The notes beneath the pieces are model-generated. The model worked only from the letters and a program-made list of their open reading frames with translations, did no database searches and had not been told where the DNA came from. This document shows, piece by piece, positions 12,409 through 21,618 of a stretch of 64,000 nucleotides of DNA. A program made the translations under genes and the position numbers. Origin of the DNA: Simiduia litorea (GTDB lineage: Bacteria > Pseudomonadota > Gammaproteobacteria > Pseudomonadales > Cellvibrionaceae); contig NZ_AP031497.1 of NCBI RefSeq assembly GCF_042853465.1, positions 496,001 through 560,000 on the forward strand, given 5' to 3'. Position 1 is the first letter of the stretch, and every line of letters starts with the position of its first letter.

Positions 12409-13011
12409 TTACTTATACTTCACCGAACACCCATAAGGTGCTGTCACTGGTCTCTTGACTGCTTCGCCTTTAGCTAATGCTTGCATTGCTGAGGTTAAAT
12501 AATTTTCTGCCTTTGGAATGTCGGCTTGGTCGGTTGACTTGATGCTGTCGATGGCGCCTTGGTAGCGTAGCGCACCTTCTTTGTCGATGATGTATATGTG
12601 GGGCGTAGTTTGTGCGCCGTAGGTTTTACCTACTTGGCCGTCGGCATCGAATAAAACATAGTTTGGCGACGCGTTTCGATTTTCGGTTAGTGAATTTGCT
12701 TCTGCTGCAGTCACATAACCTTGCTTGCCAGCGGCCGAGGAAATAATCGATAACCACACAACACCCTCATCGGTGTATTGTTTCTGTAGCTTTTGCATAT
12801 TGCCGCTGTCGTAATGCTTTTGAACGTAAGGGCAGAGATGGTTGGTCCACTCGAGAATGACCATTTTGCCTTTGTACTGGCTCAGGGTAATAGTTTCATT
12901 GTTGCTTGAGGGGAGAGTGAAATCTGGTGCCGGCTCGTTGACGCTAATACGCGCTGAAGCCAAGCCGGTGGCGAATAATGCAGCCAATAAGGTAACTACG
13001 CGGATGATCAT
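12409..13011 (-). CDS. Secreted thioredoxin-fold (AhpC/TSA-like redoxin) protein
   Basis: The 200-residue product has a signal peptide (about 1-20) and a redoxin domain (about 24-165): NEPAPDFTLP, a lone active-site-like cysteine in NHLCPYVQKHY (about residue 60), TTPHIYIIDKEG and a C-terminal PYGCSVKY. It lacks a CXXC pair, so it is more peroxiredoxin-like than a classical thioredoxin; the second Cys near the C-terminus may act as resolving partner. Its start overlaps the stop of the upstream DsbD-like gene by four bases, so it may exchange electrons with that reductase in the periplasm (inference). Confidence 0.85.
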   Translation of the reverse strand: MIIRVVTLLAALFATGLASARISVNEPAPDFTLPSSNNETITLSQYKGKMVILEWTNHLCPYVQKHYDSGNMQKLQKQYTDEGVVWLSIISSAAGKQGYVTAAEANSLTENRNASPNYVLFDADGQVGKTYGAQTTPHIYIIDKEGALRYQGAIDSIKSTDQADIPKAENYLTSAMQALAKGEAVKRPVTAPYGCSVKYK

Positions 13012-15011
13012 GGTGTTTCTCCTTCAAGGTAATTGATAAGAAGATCTGGTGTTAAAACCTGTGGCAGTGTTTGTGGCGCGCCACCGACCGGGTAGTAAAC
13101 GTAGAGCGGAACACCGCTGCGACCAAAAGATTCCAAATACTTAAGGATGTCGTCATCCTTTCGTGTCCAATCTACGGTGATGTAGGCAACATTGAGCCGA
13201 CTAAAGGCATCTTCAACTTTGTCGGTGTCGAAAGTGATTTGTTCGTTCACTTTACAGGTGATGCACCAATCTGCCGTGACGTTGACTAATACATTTTGCT
13301 TGGCAGTTCGGAGTTGCGCAATATCAGCTAGCGTATAGATTTGTGATGTCTCAAGGTTGGTCTTCTGGGGCATGAAGGCGCCGCCTAATAATAGCAGAGC
13401 GACAATTAAGCCTGAGCCCATAAGCGCTAGGGGTTTAGATGCTAGGCGGCTCAAGTAGGCACCAAATGAGAGCGCAAGACACAGTATTAGCAGCAGCACC
13501 AAGGCGTTTGCGCCAGAAATCCCCGCCACTATCCAGCCTAACCAGATCGCCGTACCAAACAGCGGAAACGCCAACAGGTGTTTGAAGTGCAGCATCCACG
13601 CGCCGGGTTTTGGCAGTAAGCGAACACTTGCGGGTAACCGATGTATAAGCCACAGCGGCAGCGCAAAACCGATAGATAATGAGATGAAAATCAGAAAGTT
13701 TTCAACGGTGTCGGCTTGTAGCGCGTAACCCAGAGCGCCAGCCATAAAGGGCGCGGTGCAAGGTGTGGCTACAAGTACAGCAAGGCCGCCGGTCATGAAG
13801 CTTGCCGATCTGCCGCTCAGATGACTCAATTGACTATTGCCGGTATTTTGCAAACTGCCGCCAATGCGAATGGCGTCTGTGAGTATCAAGCCGAGGGCAA
13901 AAAACAGTAACGCTAAGAAAGATACAAAGCTGGCGGACTGCATTTGGAAACCCCAACCCAAGTGCTGCCCCGATAGTTTGGCGAACTCAATAATGCAGGC
14001 AAACCCCATAAAGCTAAGTAGAACGCCGGCAGCGTAGGCATCGCCTAGGCGGCGTTGCCTTTGATCTTTGTTCTGGGCCAGAGACATGGCCTTGATGGTC
14101 AAAACAGGCAGAACACAAGGCATGAGATTCAGAAGCAGACCACCGGCAAAAGCCATGATCATTATGATTAGAATGTTAGGCGCCTGAGTTTCAGCTGGAG
14201 CTTGGTTTTGTGTCGCCGTAAAACTGAATGCTTGTTTGCCGTCTGAGCTTATGGCGAGCCATTGCATGAATTCAGGTGCTTGCCAAAAGTACTGACTCTT
14301 TTCAAAGCTGATCAAGGTCTTTGCTTGATCTAGGGCAAACGTTGGCTTAGCGTTATGGCGAACCCAATCGCTAGCAAAAGGTAATAGGGTCCAGGTGCCG
14401 ATTAGCTCCGTCGGCAAAGAAAGCGCAATGGCCTGATCGGTGATTTCTACTGCTGCCGCTAAATCTTGGTGAGAGTATTGATTAGTTCTGGCTCTAGCAA
14501 ACTCTTCAGTAATACGGCGGTTATTGAAAATGGGTGCTTGCTCTGACGTTGGCAGTTTTAAGGCAAGTGTGGCGCTGTCAGGAATACAGTCCTCTTTACA
14601 CACCAACCATGTTAGCGCTACATCAATATTCAGTGCGCCGGTAAACTCTGCGGGTAGGCGCACTGGCAACATGAGCAGGCTGCGCCCGTAACCATAGTTA
14701 ATTAAATGGGCAACGGGGATAACCTCCGGTATCTCCCATGCTAACTCGCCGGCAACCGCGCCTGCAGTTAGCGTGATATCTACGGCTGGAGGTTCGCCAG
14801 AGTCGCCAGGGTTGAGCCAGTAAGTGTGCCAGTGTGGATCGGGTTCAAACAGAACACCTAGCCAGTGCTCAGAGCCCGCTTGCAGCTGACGATGTTCAGA
14901 GATGAGCTCGACTCGTATGTGTGGGCCAAAAGCTTCACTGTTCGAAAGCGCCGGCGAAGCCCATGCGAGCAAGCTAAAAACAATGAGCAAAAAGGAGCGA
15001 GAGAAGGCCAT
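13008..15011 (-). CDS. DsbD/ScsB-family protein-disulfide reductase
   Basis: Carries reducing power across the inner membrane. 667 residues: a signal peptide (about 1-23), a ScsB-type periplasmic beta domain (HTYWLNPGDSGEPP; VCKEDCIPDSATL), then eight or so membrane segments (about 280-535) with the paired cysteines in LMPCVLPVL and ATPCTAPFM, and a C-terminal thioredoxin domain with ADWCITCKVNE. All three cysteine centres are present. It is the first gene of a two-gene coupled unit with the thioredoxin-fold protein. The N-terminal domain resembles ScsB-like proteins more than E. coli DsbD, so copper or oxidative stress roles are possible. Confidence 0.9.
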   Translation of the reverse strand: MAFSRSFLLIVFSLLAWASPALSNSEAFGPHIRVELISEHRQLQAGSEHWLGVLFEPDPHWHTYWLNPGDSGEPPAVDITLTAGAVAGELAWEIPEVIPVAHLINYGYGRSLLMLPVRLPAEFTGALNIDVALTWLVCKEDCIPDSATLALKLPTSEQAPIFNNRRITEEFARARTNQYSHQDLAAAVEITDQAIALSLPTELIGTWTLLPFASDWVRHNAKPTFALDQAKTLISFEKSQYFWQAPEFMQWLAISSDGKQAFSFTATQNQAPAETQAPNILIIMIMAFAGGLLLNLMPCVLPVLTIKAMSLAQNKDQRQRRLGDAYAAGVLLSFMGFACIIEFAKLSGQHLGWGFQMQSASFVSFLALLFFALGLILTDAIRIGGSLQNTGNSQLSHLSGRSASFMTGGLAVLVATPCTAPFMAGALGYALQADTVENFLIFISLSIGFALPLWLIHRLPASVRLLPKPGAWMLHFKHLLAFPLFGTAIWLGWIVAGISGANALVLLLILCLALSFGAYLSRLASKPLALMGSGLIVALLLLGGAFMPQKTNLETSQIYTLADIAQLRTAKQNVLVNVTADWCITCKVNEQITFDTDKVEDAFSRLNVAYITVDWTRKDDDILKYLESFGRSGVPLYVYYPVGGAPQTLPQVLTPDLLINYLEGETP

Positions 15012-15068
15012 AACGGTTCCGAATCGTCCGACTATGCCCAGATGTTAAACGGAGAACGCCGTCCGGTG

Positions 15069-16160
15069 CTAGTGGTTAGCGTTTGAGACCGTTTGAATGC
15101 GTGCCTCCAAGTGCGGATGCGTGCTTAGGTATTTGAGCCAAGTATCTTTGTCTTCACAGGCATTTTCTTCGACATCGGTATCTGCTGTGGTATCGGCATT
15201 GCTGTCGGCGTCTGTTGCCGCGGTGCAATGGCTGTTATAGAGTTTGGTTAGCATGTCGGCAAACGCTTGCTTGTCATAGCCGCGATCGGTTAGAAACTGT
15301 ACCCCATACCTATCTGCTTCTAGTTCAAAGTCTCTGGAAAAAGCCAATTGTGAAAATACAATAGGTAATGTCAGAACAATGTCACCTAAGGCGCTGGTGT
15401 CACCACCAATTAATGCAATGGTGAGGGAAATGGCAGAGTTTTGTAGTATCTGGCGAAGTGAGTGCTTGTGCGCAATATGACCCAGTTCATGTCCGAATAC
15501 ACCGAGTAATTGCGCCTCATTGCCGTCGGCTAAACGAATCAATTGATCGGTAAAGACAATGGTGCCGTCCGGTAGTGCGAGGGCATTGGCACCCATGTCG
15601 CCGCCATCAACGATGTGCAGTTTGTTTAAGTCGTAATTGGGAGCCGCCTTAGCGATACTGTCTCGAAATGATGCCTGTTGTGCTTCCTCCAGTTGCGATT
15701 CACTGAAATAGCGCTTATTTAAAATCATCAAGGTTTCGTCGGAGGCTTCTTGTAGCAAGGATTCAGGTAGCTTGTCAGCCACCAGATCGGCTGCAGCAGG
15801 AATTCCCCAAAGGAAATAGCTCACACCCAAACCTAAGGTTACTAGGGTCGCCATCAGCACCATCAGTAAACTGTGTTCGAGCTGATGGATATAGTCTGAC
15901 CAGGTTTTTTTATGTTGGCTTAATAGCTGCTCAAGTTGTTCGTGTGCACTGGTTTCAAGTTGGCCTGTTAACTCTGCGAATTGGATGTAACGTGGTGTTT
16001 GCCCAAGTTTGGGCGACACTTTAACGCCGTCGCGCGACAAGGTTTTACTCGGCTGGCCTTGAATAGCTAGGGTCACAAGTTCGCCATTGCCGGTAAGTTG
16101 TGCCGGCAGGCTGGCGCTGCTCGCGCCGTCCTGCCAGTGACCTGTGATGTGAAAAGTCAA
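15069..16160 (-). CDS. M48 family membrane metalloprotease
   Basis: The 363-residue product has an N-terminal small beta-rich domain (about 1-70), a membrane segment (about 97-118), then an M48 peptidase domain with the zinc site HELGHIAHKH (about residue 225) and the third ligand in FELEADRYG. A second hydrophobic stretch (about 240-265) follows. The acidic Asp/Ala-rich insert near the C-terminus (TAATDADSNADTTADTD) is low complexity. It starts two bases after the DUF898 stop, so the two are cotranscribed. Likely a membrane quality-control protease; substrate unknown. Confidence 0.9.
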   Translation of the reverse strand: MTFHITGHWQDGASSASLPAQLTGNGELVTLAIQGQPSKTLSRDGVKVSPKLGQTPRYIQFAELTGQLETSAHEQLEQLLSQHKKTWSDYIHQLEHSLLMVLMATLVTLGLGVSYFLWGIPAAADLVADKLPESLLQEASDETLMILNKRYFSESQLEEAQQASFRDSIAKAAPNYDLNKLHIVDGGDMGANALALPDGTIVFTDQLIRLADGNEAQLLGVFGHELGHIAHKHSLRQILQNSAISLTIALIGGDTSALGDIVLTLPIVFSQLAFSRDFELEADRYGVQFLTDRGYDKQAFADMLTKLYNSHCTAATDADSNADTTADTDVEENACEDKDTWLKYLSTHPHLEARIQTVSNANH

Positions 16161-16162
16161 AT

Positions 16163-17422
16163 CTAGAATCCAACATTCATATCAAATACATCGCCAAATT
16201 CTTCGCCGAAGGCAGACGGGTCTTCTTGGCTAACTGCAATGAATTTATCGAGATCACCGTTGACATCTATGGCGGTGTGCTCAGCCGCATAATTCGCCAA
16301 CTTCACTTTAGCCCAAGGTATGTAAAGGCCGAGAGTGATAATGGTGAGGATAAAGTTACCTATCAGGATTAAGCCGTAGTCTTTGTAGTCAAAGTTGGCT
16401 TTGAAGTCGTGATCCGCAAGGTTGAGCTTATTAAAGAAAAGGTTATTAATTGCCACAATAAAATAAATGATTGAGCAGATATATCCGGCTGCGATACCGA
16501 AGGCCATCAGAGGCGTGAATATAAGACCGATAATGGAACCGGCGATTGCTCCAATCACAACACAGGCAATGGAAATGAGGAAGATTTTATAAAACTCGCC
16601 AATTTTACCATTGAAGGTAAAGCTCTTGTTGCCGTAATTGTGATTGTTAGCGATGTAAGTTTGCTGGCGTTGAATGGCAACAGGCATGAGCAGCATAAAG
16701 GTAAACATGGCAGCTATAGGCCATAGAAAGAATGCTTTAAACGCTGGCCAGTAAGTGCCGGTGAAGCGGAAACGGATATTGCGATACGTGGTATTTCTGG
16801 CATAAAAAGCTAGAGACTTGTTTAGCACCCATGGAAATAGGAAAATTAAGGGCAGGGTGACTAAGAGGCTGGTTAGCGGCGAGTAATATTGCAGCGCACC
16901 GATAAGAATGAAGATGCCCAACGCAATTAAACGACCGATAAGCATTTTCACTGGGTCTGCAGTAAACGCAAAACTGGCGCCGTTAAGTGTTGTATTGCCG
17001 TAGAAATACTGGGTGTTTCTGACTTTGGCCCAAGGTGAATAGAGGCCGACGGTAACAATAACGAGCAGAATATTTACAATCCAAATTTTGAAATATTCAT
17101 AGCCTTTACCGCTAAAACTAAAGTGTATGGTTTGTTTCTTCGCGGTGCTCGATGCCGTTGGGCTGCTTGCAGCGGCGCTATTGACGTCATCGGCAACAGG
17201 CTCTAACTCGGTTTGAATGCCAAGTGAGTTCAATTTTGCCTGGTAGCTTTTTGCCGTCGCTTCATCGACATTCTTTTTGATGACGCTGGGCGCGCTCGCA
17301 AAGAGTGCCTGGGCCTTTTCAGTGCTGATGCCTGACGCAGTTGCAAAGGCGGCGATAGCTTGCGCTGGATCAGCGTCTTCGTTAAAAGTACCGGTGAGTA
17401 GAATGTTATAGGTATGAGTCAC
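16163..17422 (-). CDS. DUF898 (YjgN-like) polytopic membrane protein
   Basis: 419 residues. An N-terminal soluble domain of about 75 residues (LTGTFNEDADPAQAIAAFA; VIKKNVDEATAKSYQAKLN) resembles small domains fused to several bacterial membrane families. Two repeats of the DUF898 module follow, each with the signature TVGLYSPWAKVRNTQYFYGN or TLGLYIPWAKVKLANYAAEH, giving about nine membrane segments. Function is unknown. The tight linkage to an M48 protease suggests they act together, for example as substrate or partner. Confidence 0.88.
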   Translation of the reverse strand: MTHTYNILLTGTFNEDADPAQAIAAFATASGISTEKAQALFASAPSVIKKNVDEATAKSYQAKLNSLGIQTELEPVADDVNSAAASSPTASSTAKKQTIHFSFSGKGYEYFKIWIVNILLVIVTVGLYSPWAKVRNTQYFYGNTTLNGASFAFTADPVKMLIGRLIALGIFILIGALQYYSPLTSLLVTLPLIFLFPWVLNKSLAFYARNTTYRNIRFRFTGTYWPAFKAFFLWPIAAMFTFMLLMPVAIQRQQTYIANNHNYGNKSFTFNGKIGEFYKIFLISIACVVIGAIAGSIIGLIFTPLMAFGIAAGYICSIIYFIVAINNLFFNKLNLADHDFKANFDYKDYGLILIGNFILTIITLGLYIPWAKVKLANYAAEHTAIDVNGDLDKFIAVSQEDPSAFGEEFGDVFDMNVGF

Positions 17423-17475
17423 GTTTCCTTCCCTAGATGATCGTAGTGGTGAATGTATTGTGTCTTCTTTTTAAA

Positions 17476-18216
17476 CTAAATTCCACAGCAAGGACAGTTG
17501 GGGTCCTTTTGTAGCCGTATCTCTTGCCAGCGCATAACCTTGCCATCTAACAAAAGCAAGCGATTGCTCAGACTAGAGCCTGTTGCGGTGATAAGTTTTA
17601 CCACCTCTAGCGCCTGCACCGTGCCTATAATACCCACGAGTGGCGCGACAACACCAGATTCGGCGCAGGATAAATCATTGGCGCTTGGGCCATAGATACA
17701 GCGGTAGCAGGCGCTCGAAGGGTCTCGATGATCAAACACGCTGACCTGCCCCTCCCATTGAATGGCGGCGCCGGAAATGAGGGGTTTGCGAAATGTTTTG
17801 CAGGCTTGGTTGAGGGCGAAACGGGTGTCGAAATTATCACTGCAATCCACAACCATGTCTGCGACTTGAACTGCTTGGTTAAGTTCTTGGCCAGTGAGCC
17901 GCGAGTGGATTAATGTCACGGCGCAATCGGGGTTTAAGTCGTTAATGCTAGCACTTGCAGAGGTCGGTTTTTGTTGCCCAATGCGCGAGGTGGAGTGAAT
18001 GACTTGGCGTTGTAGGTTGCTCAGCTCAACGTGATCGTCATCGCACAGGGTTAAATGGCCCACGCCACTGGCGGCAAGGTAGAGCGCAACGGGGCTGCCT
18101 AGCCCACCTACGCCGACAATAAGAACCTTTGACTGCAATAGCGCTTCCTGGCCCGCAACATCGATATCGTCTAATAAAATATGTCTGCTATAGCGCAGTA
18201 GTTGATCATCTTTCAT
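17476..18216 (-). CDS. moeB: Molybdopterin-synthase adenylyltransferase / ThiF-family E1-like enzyme
   Basis: Adenylates the C-terminal glycine of a MoaD- or ThiS-like protein for sulfur transfer. From the ATG at 18216 (MKDDQLLRYSRHIL, the family start) it has 246 residues, like E. coli MoeB. An upstream in-frame start at 18261 would lie further inside prmC and is less likely. Visible: the nucleotide motif VGVGGLGSPVALYLA, LCDDDHVELSNLQRQ, DCSDNFDTRFALN and zinc cysteines CYRC and CPCC. It overlaps the prmC stop by 11 bases and ends the hemA-prfA-prmC-moeB operon. No other molybdenum cofactor gene is in the window, so the true partner protein is open. Confidence 0.88.
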   Translation of the reverse strand: MKDDQLLRYSRHILLDDIDVAGQEALLQSKVLIVGVGGLGSPVALYLAASGVGHLTLCDDDHVELSNLQRQVIHSTSRIGQQKPTSASASINDLNPDCAVTLIHSRLTGQELNQAVQVADMVVDCSDNFDTRFALNQACKTFRKPLISGAAIQWEGQVSVFDHRDPSSACYRCIYGPSANDLSCAESGVVAPLVGIIGTVQALEVVKLITATGSSLSNRLLLLDGKVMRWQEIRLQKDPNCPCCGI

Positions 18217-19051
18217 GGGTATTTGCTCGCCAGCGGCCGAAAGAAAAGCGTTCGTGTCCATCCAGATCCATGCCGCTACCTACGTCTGAAAACCCCGTTG
18301 CCAGCAGCATGTTTCGCACTTCACCTGCCTGATTGTAGCCGTGCTCGAGTATCAGGGTGGCTTCATTATTTAAATGTTCTATCGAATCATTAATGATGCA
18401 CCGTAAGTCCGCTAGGCCATTTTCTTCGGCCACAAGCGCCGATAGCGGTTCAAATCTAACGTCTCCCTGTAAGAGGTGAGGGTCCTTTGCGTCGATGTAG
18501 GGCGGGTTGGAAATAATAAGATCATAGCGCCGATGTTGGATTGCACTAAACCAATTACTTACTTGGAAAGTGCAATTTTTTATCTGTAGGTTAAGGGCAT
18601 TTTCCTGCGCGAGTGCTACGGCGGCCGGCGATATGTCCAGCCCAGTAATTTGCCAAGCCGGTTTTTCGTAGCCGAGCGCGAGGGCGATGGCGCCTGTACC
18701 TGCACCGAGGTCCAGTAGCTCGCAGTTGGACGGAAAAGATTGCGTTAGGAGCCATTCAATGAGTGCTTCGGTCGCTGGCCTGGGAATCAGTGTAGAGGCA
18801 TTCACTTTGATTGGTAGCGACCAAAATTCGCGCTGACCAATTATGTGGGCAATGGGCTCTCCAAGCTTACGCCGCTCGATCAGCTCGTTGAAATATGACG
18901 CTTGCTGGTCGGAAAGCGCTGCTTCTGGCCAGGTGTATAAATAGGTTCGTTGTTTGCCAATGGCGTGACAAAGCAACAGTTCTGCATCGAGCCGTGCGCT
19001 ATCGCTGGCGATAGCGGATGCTTCAGAGAGTGCGGCTTTAATTGTCAGCAT
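18206..19051 (-). CDS. prmC: Release factor glutamine methyltransferase PrmC
   Basis: Methylates the glutamine of the GGQ motif in release factors RF1 and RF2. 281 residues with an N-terminal helical bundle, the SAM site LLDLGAGTGAIALALG and the catalytic SNPPYID. Its start shares one base with the prfA stop, so substrate (RF1) and modifying enzyme are made from the same message. The family length and motifs are complete. Confidence 0.95.
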   Translation of the reverse strand: MLTIKAALSEASAIASDSARLDAELLLCHAIGKQRTYLYTWPEAALSDQQASYFNELIERRKLGEPIAHIIGQREFWSLPIKVNASTLIPRPATEALIEWLLTQSFPSNCELLDLGAGTGAIALALGYEKPAWQITGLDISPAAVALAQENALNLQIKNCTFQVSNWFSAIQHRRYDLIISNPPYIDAKDPHLLQGDVRFEPLSALVAEENGLADLRCIINDSIEHLNNEATLILEHGYNQAGEVRNMLLATGFSDVGSGMDLDGHERFSFGRWRANTHER

Positions 19052-20139
19052 TAACTGTCGCCGGCGAGTGCCGCTAATTGATCCGCTTGGTATTCGTGTA
19101 CGAGTGGTTGAATCACTTCGTCCAGTTTACCTTCCATGACTTCGTTTAATTTGTACAAGGTTAAATTAATACGGTGATCGGTTACTCGTCCCTGCGGATA
19201 GTTATAGGTGCGAATGCGTTCGGATCTATCGCCGGTACCCACTAGCGAGCGGCGTTCATCCGCCATTTCCTGCGCGGCTTTATCTTCCTGGGCCGAGTTT
19301 AATTTCGCCGCCAAGAGCGACATGGCACGGGCGCGATTTTTATGCTGCGAGCGCTCGTCTTGGCACTCGACGACGATACCGGTTGGAATGTGAACGATAC
19401 GAATGGCCGAGTCGGTTTTGTTAACGTGCTGACCGCCGGCGCCGGAGGAGCGGAAAGTGTCGACGCGAATATCCGCTTTGTTAATGTTCACTTCTTCCAT
19501 CTCGTCGGCTTCAGGCATCACCGCGACGGTGCAAGCGGAGGTGTGAATGCGGCCTTGCGATTCCGTTTCAGGAACCCGCTGAACCCGGTGCGCTCCCGAT
19601 TCGAACTTCATTTGCGAGTACACGCCTTGGCCCGCAACACGGGTGATAATCTCTTTGTAGCCGCCGTGTTCACCGTGGTTTTCGCTGATGATTTCTATGC
19701 GCCAGCCGCGTGTTTCAGCGTATTTACTGTACATGCGAAATAGATCGCCGGAGAAAATGGCCGCTTCGTCACCGCCGGTGCCGGCACGAATTTCTAGGAA
19801 AATATTTTTGTGATCGTTAGGATCTTTGGGTAGTAGCAATAGTTGCAGTTCTGCCGTCAAGGGCTCTTCTTTTTCGCGTGCCTCGTCCCAAGACATTTGC
19901 GCCATTTCGCGCATTTCTGGATCTGGGTCTTTTAATAACTCTTTGGCTTCTTCAATATCTTGCTCTAACGCAAGGTAGCGACGAAAGCATTGCACGACGG
20001 GCTCAAGTTCAGCGTACTCTTTGGAAAGTTCGCGAAATTTATTTTGATCGGAAATAATATCCGCATCAGAAAGCAGGGCCGAAACTTCTTCATAGCGCTC
20101 GTCGAGTGATTCGAGCTTAAAACGAATAGAGTCTTTCAT
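19051..20139 (-). CDS. prfA: Peptide chain release factor 1
   Basis: Terminates translation at UAA and UAG. 362 residues with the stop-codon recognition region (RVPETESQGRIHTSACTV contains the PxT-type tripeptide) and the catalytic GGQ in SSGAGGQHVNKTDSA (GGQ at about residue 235). It lies 10 bases after hemA and is directly coupled to prmC, whose product methylates the GGQ glutamine. Confidence 0.97.
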   Translation of the reverse strand: MKDSIRFKLESLDERYEEVSALLSDADIISDQNKFRELSKEYAELEPVVQCFRRYLALEQDIEEAKELLKDPDPEMREMAQMSWDEAREKEEPLTAELQLLLLPKDPNDHKNIFLEIRAGTGGDEAAIFSGDLFRMYSKYAETRGWRIEIISENHGEHGGYKEIITRVAGQGVYSQMKFESGAHRVQRVPETESQGRIHTSACTVAVMPEADEMEEVNINKADIRVDTFRSSGAGGQHVNKTDSAIRIVHIPTGIVVECQDERSQHKNRARAMSLLAAKLNSAQEDKAAQEMADERRSLVGTGDRSERIRTYNYPQGRVTDHRINLTLYKLNEVMEGKLDEVIQPLVHEYQADQLAALAGDS

Positions 20140-20149
20140 TTAAATCTAT

Positions 20150-21412
20150 TTACTCCGCTTTGTTTGCGTTTAGGGCAAACAAATGATTGGCCATCACCAA
20201 AATGTCATCGCGGCCGTCTGCACTTGCTTCGCGTAAGGCCGTGGTTGGTTGATGTAAAAATTTATTAGTCAGGCCGTTGGCCAGTTGAGTCAAAACCTGC
20301 TCTGGATTTGCACCGCTGTGCAGGGCATTTAAGGCCTTTTTTAATTCGGCATGCTTTTTTATCTCGGTCTGCTCGCGCAGCGTTTTGATGGTGAAGTTTG
20401 CGCCCAGGGCGTTTTGTTGACGACTGAAATTCAGCACGCCTTCATTAATAATTTCTCTTGCCGCCATGGCCGCGTCTTCGCGCGACTTTCGATTGACGTC
20501 TATCACTTCTTTTAGATCGTCAACGCTAAATAAAAACACATCATCCAGTTCAGCCACTTGCGGTTCGATATCTCTGGGTACGGCGATATCGACCATGAAC
20601 ATGGGTTTGTGTTTACGTTTTCTTAGCGCGTCTTCGACCGAACCTTTACCGAGAATCGGCAGCTGGCTGGCGGTAGAGGAAATAACGATGTCGGCTTTGT
20701 GTAGTTCTGTCGGAATGTCTGACAACAAAATAGGTTTGGCGCCAAAGCGCTCGGCCAAATCCGCCGCTCTGGACAGCGTTCTGTTAGCGACGGTGATTTT
20801 TTTTACCCCTTGCTCGCTTAGGTGTCGCGCCACCAGCTCAATCATTTCGCCGGCACCAATAAGCAGCGCTGATTGCTCGCTCAGATCGGCGAAAATTTGC
20901 TGCGCCAAGCTCACGGCCGCATAGGCGACGGAAACGGGGTTTTCGCCGATGGCGGTTTCGGTGCGTACTTTTTTCGCGATGCTAAACACTTGCTGAAATG
21001 CAATGTGCAACTGACTGGCTACAGTGCCGGCTTCGCAGGCCACCGCGTAGGCGGATTTCATCTGCCCTAATATTTGCGGCTCACCTAAAATCAGGGAGTT
21101 GAGGCCGCAGGCGACTTGCATCATGTGATTGATGGCGCCGTCACCTGAGTGCAGGTAATGGTAAGGCGATAGCTCATCGAAGCTAATTTTATGATGCTCG
21201 CTGAACCATTGCAGGACTTTTACGGTCTCAATCTCGCCGTGAAAATACAGCTCCGTCCGGTTGCAGGTCGATAGTATGGCTAGCTCTTTCAGGCCAAGTT
21301 GAGACTTTGCATCCTGTAAGGCTGAGGTCACCGTCTCTGGCGCAAAGGCTACCCGCTCGCGCAGTGCTAGCGGTGCCGTGTGGTGATTGATGCCTAAGGC
21401 CTGAAAGGTCAT
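20150..21412 (-). CDS. hemA: Glutamyl-tRNA reductase
   Basis: First committed step of C5-pathway tetrapyrrole synthesis: reduces glutamyl-tRNA to glutamate-1-semialdehyde with NADPH. 420 residues. The catalytic cysteine is in AILSTCNRTELYF (about residue 50), the GINHHTAPLALRE start is typical, the NADPH fold has LLIGAGEMIELVARHL, and a C-terminal dimerisation helix region follows. First gene of the operon; the 206-base divergent gap to the TPR gene must hold its promoter, and a hairpin AAGGTAATTTTACCTT (21487-21502) lies there. Confidence 0.96.
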   Translation of the reverse strand: MTFQALGINHHTAPLALRERVAFAPETVTSALQDAKSQLGLKELAILSTCNRTELYFHGEIETVKVLQWFSEHHKISFDELSPYHYLHSGDGAINHMMQVACGLNSLILGEPQILGQMKSAYAVACEAGTVASQLHIAFQQVFSIAKKVRTETAIGENPVSVAYAAVSLAQQIFADLSEQSALLIGAGEMIELVARHLSEQGVKKITVANRTLSRAADLAERFGAKPILLSDIPTELHKADIVISSTASQLPILGKGSVEDALRKRKHKPMFMVDIAVPRDIEPQVAELDDVFLFSVDDLKEVIDVNRKSREDAAMAAREIINEGVLNFSRQQNALGANFTIKTLREQTEIKKHAELKKALNALHSGANPEQVLTQLANGLTNKFLHQPTTALREASADGRDDILVMANHLFALNANKAE

Positions 21413-21618
21413 GGGTTTACAGAATTAACTATTTAGGTAAAAAGACCGCCAATTGTCCTGTTTGCGGAGGCTGCTGACAAGTGCGAAGGTAATTTTACCT
21501 TTGGCTCGAAATAGCAGGGTAGGCTATTACCTGTTTGCCGGAGCGTGGTAATCTGCTGCTCTTGGCTCATTAATCGTTTTTAGCAGCGGCCTGAACTTGC
21601 GCCCTGGAACGGAGATTT

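Noticed and set aside
11886..12458. 190-codon plus-strand open frame after the rRNA operon
   Set aside because: Product is rich in Arg, Pro, Ser and Cys with no domain character, there is no Shine-Dalgarno, it crosses a terminator hairpin and repeats, and it overlaps the end of a real minus-strand gene.
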